64,000 nucleotides of DNA from IMG/VR virus record IMGVR_UViG_3300009130_001466, positions 48,802-112,801 of that record. The stretch is one strand, 5' to 3'. Numbering within the stretch: the first letter of the stretch is position 1; every line of letters begins with the position of its first letter. The DNA comes from a virus. Positions 1-8,400 of this stretch are shown here, piece after piece. Position numbers and translations under genes: made by a program. Below the pieces are notes generated by a model that was given only the letters and a program-made list of their open reading frames with translations, was not told the DNA's origin and ran no database searches.

Positions 1-2210
1 TTTATTAAAGTATTACTTGATCCCGCTGTAACCGAGGAGTCTTGAGAATTTGTAAACGTATTATCTTTGCCCGCACCAACGTGGGACCTTTGAGAATTTT
101 GCATAAAATTCCCAGTTCCCGCTCCGATTGAAGAATCGTCCGAAAGTTTTATGGAGTTTTCTCTACCAGCGACGACCGTGGAAGCCACGCCGCTCACCTT
201 ATTATTTTCGCCAGCGAAAAGCGTGACAAATTTTCCAGAAGCGGTATTGGACTCGCCGCCCATCAAAACGATTCCGTCGCCCACTAACTGATTTCCGCTA
301 CCCCCGACAAGAACGCTCTTATCTCCGTGAAGGGTATTATTGCTACCTCCGAGCAGAGAAGAGGAAGAGCCAGATACTACATTTTCTATCCCGCCGAGCA
401 AGGAAGAGTAGCTTCCAGTTCTCAATTCATTATCTCTGCCGCCTAAGATAGAAGCGGAAGAAGTGTTTTCTCCGACCAGATTGTTTCTGCCGCCGAGTAT
501 CGAAGAGTTGTTTCCGATAGCTTGATTTAAGAAACCCCCTCCAAGAATGGAGTCCTCTCCGCTCACAATATTTTGAAGCCCCGCCAATATCGCTGCGTTT
601 TCGACATAAACCTTGTTGCGGTTTCCTCCACCGATGAAAGAAGAATTTCCGCTTATGTAATTTTCGTCGCCAGCGGCAATGGAAGATCGGTTAGAGTTTT
701 GAATGTAGTTTCCAGTTCCAGCGGCAATCGAAGAATCGCTTGAGCCGCTAATTTTATTAAAACCGCCCCCTACAATTGCAGAATTAGCAGAACCACTCAG
801 TTTATTTTGATTGCCAGCCCCCAGGAAAGATTCATTTGAACTTATAATTCTATTTCCAGTTCCAGCAGAACTTGAAGAATTATTAGACCCTGATAAAACA
901 TTTTCTTCGCCAGCTAAAATAGAAGACCCAGTTGAATCAGTCAAAGAATGGCTATCACCAGCACCTATCCACGAACTACTAGAATTTAAAACATTATTTC
1001 CAGAGCCAGCTCCTATGAAAGAACTGGGAGAGTTAGAGAATATATTTTCAGACCCAGCACCTATGAAAGAATTATCCGACGTATTTAAATGATTTTGGGT
1101 TCCAGCCCCCAGTAAACTATCACTTGAACCAGAAATTATATTAGATAGCCCCGCACCTAAAGTTGATCTTGGTGAATTTTTTACTAAATTCAAATTACCA
1201 CCGACAAGAATAGCATTATCCGAAACTAAATTGTTTCCACTTCCTCCAACTATAACACTTTTTTGCCCAGAAATGTTGTTGTTTGATCCACCTACAAGAG
1301 AACTTAAAGATCCACTTATTTCGTTGTTTTCTCCGCCAAGAAGAGAAGAGTGGGTTGAATTTTTTACAATATTTTCCTTGCCTCCAACTATTGTAGAATA
1401 ATTTCCCGTTTTTATTTCATTATTATCTCCGCCTAAAATAGCAGATTTCTGACCGTCTATAGAATTTATATGACCACCAGCAATTACAGAACCTTCGCCA
1501 GTAATTGTGTTATTTGTACCCGCTATTATCCCACCTAAATTAGAATTTACTTGATTCCCATTGCCTCCAGCAATTGCAGATCGATCAGAATTTACTATAT
1601 TATTTTGTCCAGCACCTATGAAAGATTTATTGCCAGAAATTTGGTTTTGGCTGCCAGCCGATATAGAGGATTGATTACCTATCAAATCATTTCCAAGTCC
1701 ACCATTTACAGTAGATGAATTTCCAGTAATATGATTTCCAGCACCAGCGCCGATAAAAGAAAAGTTCCCACTTAGAGAGTTATGAGTGCCAGCGGAGATA
1801 AACGAGTCATCCCCTATTAAAGAATTATATGTGCCAACACCAATGGCGGAATAATCCCCACTTAGAAAATTATTATTGCCAGCTAATATAACAGAATAAT
1901 TCCCACTTAAAGTATTTACGTTTCCAGCAAATATAACAGATCCTTGCGAATTTTGAGCCATTTGAAGCTGACCCTCCCCCAAACCAGAAAGCGAATTATT
2001 TTTATAAACAAGCTCTAAACCTTGATAAGTTGGTATAGAATTGAAATTCTTAACTCCAGATATGTTCTGATCGCCAGTTTTTAATACTATTTTGTTTCCA
2101 TCCCAATCTATATCAGATCCATCTCCATTTGTGACTATCGCAGTGTTTGGATCTGAATTCAGTATATAGATATAACTAGAATCTATTCTTTTTCCGTAAA
2201 GGTCTGCCAT
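1..2210 (-). CDS. Repetitive beta-roll fibre/adhesin-like protein (3' part outside window)
   Basis: Open for about 736 codons from the ATG at 2210 to the window edge, with no stop. Residues about 35-45 carry the TGDQNISGVKNF-type motif common near the start of phage tail proteins. From about residue 70 the protein is made of roughly 14-residue repeats of the form GGxxNxIxGxxSxI (for example LAGNNNFLSGDYSAI), continuing to the edge. Such G/N/S repeats resemble the left-handed beta-roll of YadA-type adhesin heads, so a trimeric fibre or host-binding protein is inferred. The start is supported by a class II motif (GTGTAAAT, 2217-2224) six bases upstream, overlapping the stop of the preceding gene. 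The C-terminus and any receptor or chaperone domain are not visible. Confidence 0.75.
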   Translation of the reverse strand, partial: MADLYGKRIDSSYIYILNSDPNTAIVTNGDGSDIDWDGNKIVLKTGDQNISGVKNFNSIPTYQGLELVYKNNSLSGLGEGQLQMAQNSQGSVIFAGNVNTLSGNYSVILAGNNNFLSGDYSAIGVGTYNSLIGDDSFISAGTHNSLSGNFSFIGAGAGNHITGNSSTVNGGLGNDLIGNQSSISAGSQNQISGNKSFIGAGQNNIVNSDRSAIAGGNGNQVNSNLGGIIAGTNNTITGEGSVIAGGHINSIDGQKSAILGGDNNEIKTGNYSTIVGGKENIVKNSTHSSLLGGENNEISGSLSSLVGGSNNNISGQKSVIVGGSGNNLVSDNAILVGGNLNLVKNSPRSTLGAGLSNIISGSSDSLLGAGTQNHLNTSDNSFIGAGSENIFSNSPSSFIGAGSGNNVLNSSSSWIGAGDSHSLTDSTGSSILAGEENVLSGSNNSSSSAGTGNRIISSNESFLGAGNQNKLSGSANSAIVGGGFNKISGSSDSSIAAGTGNYIQNSNRSSIAAGDENYISGNSSFIGGGNRNKVYVENAAILAGLQNIVSGEDSILGGGFLNQAIGNNSSILGGRNNLVGENTSSASILGGRDNELRTGSYSSLLGGIENVVSGSSSSLLGGSNNTLHGDKSVLVGGSGNQLVGDGIVLMGGESNTASGKFVTLFAGENNKVSGVASTVVAGRENSIKLSDDSSIGAGTGNFMQNSQRSHVGAGKDNTFTNSQDSSVTAGSSNTLI

Positions 2211-2216
2211 AATCTT

Positions 2217-2224
2217 ATTTACAC
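2217..2224 (-). promoter_or_regulatory. Class II (late-type) promoter motif
   Basis: GTGTAAAT on the minus strand, six bases before the ATG at 2210. It overlaps the stop codon of the upstream gene. Confidence 0.5.
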
Positions 2225-3343
2225 AAAACTGTTCCAAATAAAGTCATTATGACTGAAAATAGTTCCGTTGTTCTTATTCCAAAGGTAAACAGAGGCGCCA
2301 GTTAATATATTTATATTATTTGCGCCAAAAATTAAATTTGCATCTTCTGATAATTCTGATGAAATAGAGTTACTGAAGTTTTTGGACTGTAAACTTGCTC
2401 CAGAAATATTGACCATGAAGTTTTTGCCATTTATCTTGCCACCACTTATGCTTATATAATAAGTTTCTGAATTTTTTAAAAAATTTAATAAAGAATGATC
2501 GGTTTCTATGTCTGAAACTTTATTTTTTAAAGAAATTTTTCCTAAAAACGGAGGAGTCGCCACCCTTCCCATTGGAAAATATTTATCTATAGAATTTATT
2601 CTTTTTCTGTTAAAATCGAGATTTATGTCGAAAGATTGAATATTATCTGGCTTAATCAAGAAAGAATCTTCTGTTCCTATCCCGCTTATTTTTACATAAG
2701 TATTGTATCCAGCAGTCCACTCTCCCATAAAGTTGGACTCAATTAATTCATCGTATATGCCAGTAAACACAAAATTACCAACTGGTTGTTGATCTCCAGT
2801 TAAATTAACAGATGGAGACTTGCCACTGCTTAATAAATACTGCCCATCGCTACCACTATATTCTTGCGCAATTATATTACTTCCGATGTATGAATAGTCA
2901 CTGGTTAAAATACCACCAACTTTTTGATTTATTTTTACAGAGTCAAGAAAACAATTTCCTATTGAAAGCGAACTCTCATATTGACTAAGAACAGTTCTTT
3001 CTTCGTCTCTACCAACAATAGAATAAAAGTTTTTCCCCCGATTTAAATCTTCACGAAGTTGCCCTCCAGTAAAAACATCTTCAAACAATGTTTCAAAATT
3101 TTCAAGTATAGATAAGTTTACATTGACATCTGGGGCTTGATTTGAATAAATAAAATTTTTCTTTTTTGATCCCACTGAACCCTTACTACTAACTAAATTA
3201 GATCCAAAATCAAAATCAAAACTTTGCACCCCTGGCAAGAAGAACATACCGCTTCCGTTATTCATTTCTTGCTGATGAAACTCATCCTCGCTATAAAACA
3301 AGCAAACATCCGCGTATCTATTTACAAATCTAGACGCACTCAT
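2219..3343 (-). CDS. Tail-tube-like structural protein, paralogue 1
   Basis: 374 residues, no signal peptide. The middle and C-terminal parts match the next gene upstream: VNLTGDQ, then an ISG-G-x-(E)-FLIK block, then LDFNRKR-SIDKYFP, and a C-terminal ISGxxL block. The plus-strand tube protein at 14868-16292 has the same order (SIPLSRSPIERLG-FPFAR). Duplicated tube, tail-tip or decoration proteins are inferred; the exact role is unknown. Start: the ATG overlaps the upstream stop (TAATG) and follows a purine-rich GGGAGG, so translation is probably coupled. Confidence 0.55.
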   Translation of the reverse strand: MSASRFVNRYADVCLFYSEDEFHQQEMNNGSGMFFLPGVQSFDFDFGSNLVSSKGSVGSKKKNFIYSNQAPDVNVNLSILENFETLFEDVFTGGQLREDLNRGKNFYSIVGRDEERTVLSQYESSLSIGNCFLDSVKINQKVGGILTSDYSYIGSNIIAQEYSGSDGQYLLSSGKSPSVNLTGDQQPVGNFVFTGIYDELIESNFMGEWTAGYNTYVKISGIGTEDSFLIKPDNIQSFDINLDFNRKRINSIDKYFPMGRVATPPFLGKISLKNKVSDIETDHSLLNFLKNSETYYISISGGKINGKNFMVNISGASLQSKNFSNSISSELSEDANLIFGANNINILTGASVYLWNKNNGTIFSHNDFIWNSFV

Positions 3344-4380
3344 TAAACCCTCCCAAAATCAAAAATATTAAAATTAAAAGAAAAAGAAGAGTTTAGATTT
3401 TGACCCAAAGAAATTGACTGGGAGTTAGAAGATAATCTTGCTCCAGATATCTGAAACTCTTGAGTCTCTGAATTTCCATTTTCAAAACTTAAATTCACTA
3501 CATAAGAATCGTTTGTCTCTAGAAAATCTTTTAGATTAGACTGGGACCCGCTTAAGTTAAATTCTGAAGATATAAAAGATGCAGAAAGTGACCCCTCCGT
3601 AGTATGTATGAACTTTCTTTTTATTGGGTATTTCTTTCCGATTGAAAATATTTTTTTTCTATTAAATGGCATAGATAAGGAAAAATCTTGAATCATGTCA
3701 GCTTTAATTAAAAATATATTTTCTGAGTTAACTCCAGATATCGACAAATTGGTTTTATAAGCTGGGAAAATATCATCTTGAAGATTTGTCTGAGCATTAA
3801 GTAGGCCTTGAACATTCGGAAGGGTTGTTGTAATGATTTGTGATTGATCTCCAGTTAAATTAACAGCTGGGTTATTTATCTCATTTGAGACTATGGTTTG
3901 AGCATTGATATTACTACAAGAATAAGTGTATTTTGATGTTAAAAACTGATTAATAGATTGCGTTAAAGTGAAATTTTCAAGGAAAGCATTGCCAAAATTT
4001 ATGGTTTCATCTGCATCAGAAAAGTCTGAGTAATATTTTTTTTTACCTATCAGAAAATAAAAACTAGCATCTTGATCTAAGTCTTCTAAAACGGCATTGC
4101 CGCTAAAAAATCCAGAGAACATATCTTCAAATGTCTCAAAAATGTTAACATCTAAATTTACATCAACGTCATATCTATTTACGCTTTTTGAATAGAATTT
4201 ATCACCAAGCGTTAGTATATCTTCGGTTTTTGTATTAAAATCAAATGAAAAATCCTGCACCAACGGGACTAGTTTTATAGATGATGCGTCATTAGACCCG
4301 CTTAAAAATGATCCAGCGCCACCCTTCAACAAACAAACATTTTCATATGTTATTGTTGGTCTATTTATATTAGTTGTCAT
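3343..4380 (-). CDS. Tail-tube-like structural protein, paralogue 2
   Basis: 345 residues from the ATG at 4380; an in-frame ATG at 4395 would add five residues and overlap the upstream gene further. It shares the VNLTGDQ, SGVNSENIFLIKADMIQDF and FNRKKIFSIGKKYP blocks with its downstream neighbour, indicating tandem duplication. It overlaps the end of the 4370-5413 gene by 11 bases, so coupling is likely. A virion role is inferred from position between tape measure and fibre. Confidence 0.55.
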   Translation of the reverse strand: MTTNINRPTITYENVCLLKGGAGSFLSGSNDASSIKLVPLVQDFSFDFNTKTEDILTLGDKFYSKSVNRYDVDVNLDVNIFETFEDMFSGFFSGNAVLEDLDQDASFYFLIGKKKYYSDFSDADETINFGNAFLENFTLTQSINQFLTSKYTYSCSNINAQTIVSNEINNPAVNLTGDQSQIITTTLPNVQGLLNAQTNLQDDIFPAYKTNLSISGVNSENIFLIKADMIQDFSLSMPFNRKKIFSIGKKYPIKRKFIHTTEGSLSASFISSEFNLSGSQSNLKDFLETNDSYVVNLSFENGNSETQEFQISGARLSSNSQSISLGQNLNSSFSFNFNIFDFGRV

Positions 4381-5413
4381 AATAATAATTATCAAACATT
4401 GCGTCGGATTTAAATTTAATTACTTCATCTAAATTTAATGTAATGTCGTTACAATCTTTATAAACAAATTTATGTTGCAGAGAATTACAAACAAAAAACT
4501 TTCTTTGGTTGTATAATTGAGGCAAGTTTAATTCAAAAGGTTTGTAATCTTCGTGTTTTTCTATAAAATGAATTATTGATCTAGTTTCTTTATTGCTCCT
4601 GTTTTTTAGTGTTAGGGTTAGCCCTTTTATTAATCCAGCATTTGCATCTGTTTTCGCAAAAGAAGAAAAAGAATCTTTTAATTTTACAATTTCAGATTTT
4701 TTGTCTGTAGAAATGGAAACGTTATCGTCCAAATCATAAAAAAATGATCTAGTCCATTTTGAGGCGGTTCCAGTTGGACTATTTGAAGTATTTGATGTAT
4801 GATCGCCGCTACAATAATAAAATCTTTCAATCCTATTGGCCGCTGTATCGAAATTGCTATGCCCTCCAGTATTGTATTGTGGAAAATAAATAACATCAAA
4901 TTTTTCATAATCACTTGAAGACGACCATCCAGTTTGAAAATTTCCAGTATTTAAATACGAAGATGTTGCCCAGTTCAAAAAAGAAGAATATCCATTTTTT
5001 GAAACAACCAAATCTATATCAAAAAGTCCGTCATGAAACCTAAAGTCGTAATTTTCTACATAAAGTTCATTTATTCTTTGATACACATCTCCAGTCGGGA
5101 AAGCTAATTCAACATTATTTATATCAAGTTGATTAAAATCAAAAAACCCCAAACTATTTCTACTAACGCCCTCCAAAAAACTCAAAAAAGATTTAGCCTC
5201 CTCTTCTGTTTTGTTAGAGAATTTTAAATTAAATTTTATTTCTGTCCCGTTTAAACCTTTAGAGAATTTTTTATAATGGTTGTCTGCTGTATAAAAATGC
5301 ACATTTTTATTTTCAAAAGACACGGTGGAGCCATATTCTGGGACAAACGAGTTAGCCTCGATAGTGCCCGTTACGTTATTGTCTCTATCGTAAGTTGCTA
5401 ATACTTCGCTCAT
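4370..5413 (-). CDS. Distal/minor tail protein with internal duplication and possible carbohydrate-binding insert
   Basis: 347 residues directly downstream of the tape measure. The N-terminal (about 45-115) and C-terminal (about 255-335) parts share a layout: KxFxxGLxxxxxxLxxxNxxxEEAxxxxxFLE, then a hydrophobic FDF/FELNLP segment and a KFVYKDCxD-like end. This resembles lambda gpM-like minor tail proteins in tandem. Between them, about residues 165-230 (DYEKFDVIYFPQYN...FYYCSGDHTS...SKW) look like a small CBM5/12-type chitin/sugar-binding module. A hub or tip protein with a surface-binding insert is inferred. Confidence 0.5.
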   Translation of the reverse strand: MSEVLATYDRDNNVTGTIEANSFVPEYGSTVSFENKNVHFYTADNHYKKFSKGLNGTEIKFNLKFSNKTEEEAKSFLSFLEGVSRNSLGFFDFNQLDINNVELAFPTGDVYQRINELYVENYDFRFHDGLFDIDLVVSKNGYSSFLNWATSSYLNTGNFQTGWSSSSDYEKFDVIYFPQYNTGGHSNFDTAANRIERFYYCSGDHTSNTSNSPTGTASKWTRSFFYDLDDNVSISTDKKSEIVKLKDSFSSFAKTDANAGLIKGLTLTLKNRSNKETRSIIHFIEKHEDYKPFELNLPQLYNQRKFFVCNSLQHKFVYKDCNDITLNLDEVIKFKSDAMFDNYYYDN

Positions 5414-5415
5414 TT

Positions 5416-8400
5416 TTATGACTTATATAAATAGTTTAGAGTTCCCCCACTTCTAGACTCTTCTTGTATCACTGTCGTGACTGCCGATCTGATTCTAGAA
5501 GCAAACTCTCTTTGGTTCTCTGAAGAGCCCTGGCCGCCTTCTTGACTAACTTTGCCATCTTGTATATTGAAAGTAAAATCTGAGTTATTTGTTATTTCGC
5601 CTCCGCCAAGTGCATTACTTCCAGCCTCTGAAGCAACAGGAGAAACTGCTCCTCCATTTTGAAATCCTTGCATTGGGAGCATACCTTTATTTAGGCTAGA
5701 CAGAAAGTCGGTTCCATATTTATCTACCGCAGATTTCTTAACTACAAATTCTCCAGGGGTTAGCATAGCTGGTACTGTATCTGTTCCTCTACCAACTGAT
5801 CCGCCAGCATTAAAGAAACTGAATAAACTACCCAAGCCACCACTCAAACCACCGAGAAGGCTGCTAAATATTCCACCAATTCCGCTCCCTATTCCACCTA
5901 GTCCGCCGAGAAGGCTACTAAATATTCCGCCGCCACCTGCGCCACCACCAAATAAACCTACGAGACTGTCTTTTAGTCCACCAAATATTCCACCAAGTTT
6001 ATCTTTTAAACCTCCGAATAAATCGCCAAATCCGCTTTTTATTTTACTGAAAAAGCCCTCCTGCCCTTCTCCTTCTTTTCCAGTTATACCCTCTAAAGCT
6101 TTTTCTGCTCCGCTAGTGGCTCCTCCACTTATGGCATTAGCTACATCTTGAACAAATAGTGGATTTGTTGGGCTGCTTCCTAGAGCGCCGCCACCTTTTT
6201 TACCTCCACCAAATAAGTCACCAAAAAACCCGCCAACTTTTGAGAAGAGTCCTCCGCCGCTAGCAGCTGCACCGCTAGCAGCTGCACCGCTAGCAGCTGC
6301 GCCGCCAGAAGCTGCGCCGCCAGCAGCGCCAGAAGCTCCCCCTCCGCCGAAAAGACCACCAATAGATGAAAATATATTTTTTTGACCACCGCCCCCAGCG
6401 CCGCCAAAAACTCCAGTTGGGCCTCCACTAAATAAAGTGTTTGTAAATTGATCTGCGGCTTGTTGTAGAAACGCATCCCTAATGAACCCTAAGAAATTTC
6501 TTCCAGCATCGGATAAAGCCTCATCTAAATCTTTGGCCCCGCTTACAGCATCTTTCATAGCGGAACCCAAATTATCACTAAATTGAAGTGGTATATTTTC
6601 ACCAAGCTCATCTTTAAAAAAATCTATATCGTCTTTAACTTGTCCCAATCCTTTGCTAAATCCATCGGCAAATCCTTGCGGTTTATTAAGGTTATTTATT
6701 TCTTGTTGTAATTTTATTTCTTCTAGCTTGTCGTCCAATACTCTTTGCTGAATTTCTGCCTTAGCTACAGCAAGGTCAAAATCGGTTTTGGCTTTTTTAG
6801 ATAGCTCTATACCAGCCTCGGCAAGCCCCTCTTCAATTGAAAGTAAGCTAGCCCCTGCCTTAACCTGGCCCTCTATAAACTCTTTCTGCTTTTCAGAAAA
6901 AACACTGGCATCTGTGATTGATTTTACGTATTCTTCTGTGATTTTGAATTCTTCTTTAGCTCTTTCTATGAGAAATTCCCCCATAGCTATCTCATTTTCT
7001 AGACCCACTTTCCTTACTGTTGTTACAGCTTTAGCTAAATCAAGTTCTTTGCCTCTTATCGCGGATAAAGCTCCTTCTTGAAATATAGTCGCTCCTATTT
7101 CTCCAGGCTTCGTAGGCTCTAACTGCTTTGTTGTGTCAAATCCACCAGCCGCAAATCTTCCTTCGCCTATGCTTTCTTTAAAGCTTTTTTTTGCTGCAGA
7201 TCCAATTACCCCTTTCTCTCCAAAACCAGATGCAGCTATTAATGCTGCATCGGCGGCTTTTTTGGCGGCGGCATCAATCTGCTCAATAGCTTTGATCATG
7301 TTTTCCGCAAACAAAACTGCATTAAACTCCTTCTCGACTGTAGTTCTTGTTGTCCCACGCCGTGGATTGAAAAATTCCTTCTCAACATCTGTGCTGCTCG
7401 CATCAATGATCTTTTGCAACTCGGTTGTGCTCCCAACTTTTGCCAAAGACGCACTCAATGTTTCTTTATCTTTTACTCCTCCAAAAAATCCTTTATTAAT
7501 TCCTTTTAATCCTTTTACTTGTTTTTCAAGTATATCACCTATATCTGCATCCGCTTCAACATTTAATTTTTTTGCAAGTTCAGCCTTTTCACTTGCTCTT
7601 TTTATCTCCGCAACGAAAGAAGACTTCAAAGCGGCGGAAGCTTCTATTGATCCAGCTGATAACTCTCCCAGATCAATATTTTTAAGTGATTCGTTTAGTT
7701 TTTCGAACCCTGTTTTTGTTTTTGTTAATTCTAGAACAAGCGGAGCCACCACTGCTCCCACAGCTACAGCAGTACCAATTCCAGGCAAAGCTCTACCAAC
7801 TCCAGCTATGCCTCTACCCAGGCCACCCCTAGCTCCCCTCAGTTTGCCCTCTGAACCCCTCATTATTCCACCTGTTCTCGGACTCCGAAAGGTAGCTAAC
7901 TCTGTTCCAAAACTAGACAACTTAGCCCCAACATTTTCAAGCGGCCCTTTCAATAAGCTTAATCCACTTAATAATGATGCGGCTAAACTCACCTCACTGA
8001 TAAACTTCCCAAGACCACTTTCGGCTCCACTAAAAGCAGAGCTTAAGAAAAATAAAGCAGTAGACGCTCCTAGTGCAGCATTCGAAAATTTATCTACAGA
8101 CTCTGTAGCTCCTGCCGTTCCTCTTTTTGCAAAATTAGGTATCCTGCCAGTTGGCTCATCTCTTGTATTAGTGACGGCAAGACCTTGTGGATTTTGAGAA
8201 TTGCGAAGCTTCCCGCTTTGATTTATTCTTATTTGATTGATTGGAAGGCCAGCAGCTTGCTCTCTTGCAACTGCTTCATCCAAAGCTCCACGAGCAAAAT
8301 TTGGGATATAACCTCCAGCACTTCTTCTGTTAAATTCTGCTGTAACGGCTTTTCTACTAGGTCCAGCAACTCTGCTTTTTTGTAGTTCCCCTAAACCAGT

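Noticed and set aside
811-1092. Plus-strand open frame in the fibre region
   Set aside because: It is the complement of the repeat-rich minus-strand fibre gene and has the same periodic composition; no promoter or ribosome site.
7133-8197. 354-codon plus-strand open frame inside the tape measure gene
   Set aside because: Shadow of an alanine/glycine-rich gene on the other strand, giving Pro/Ser-rich nonsense; the minus frame is continuous for 1806 codons.
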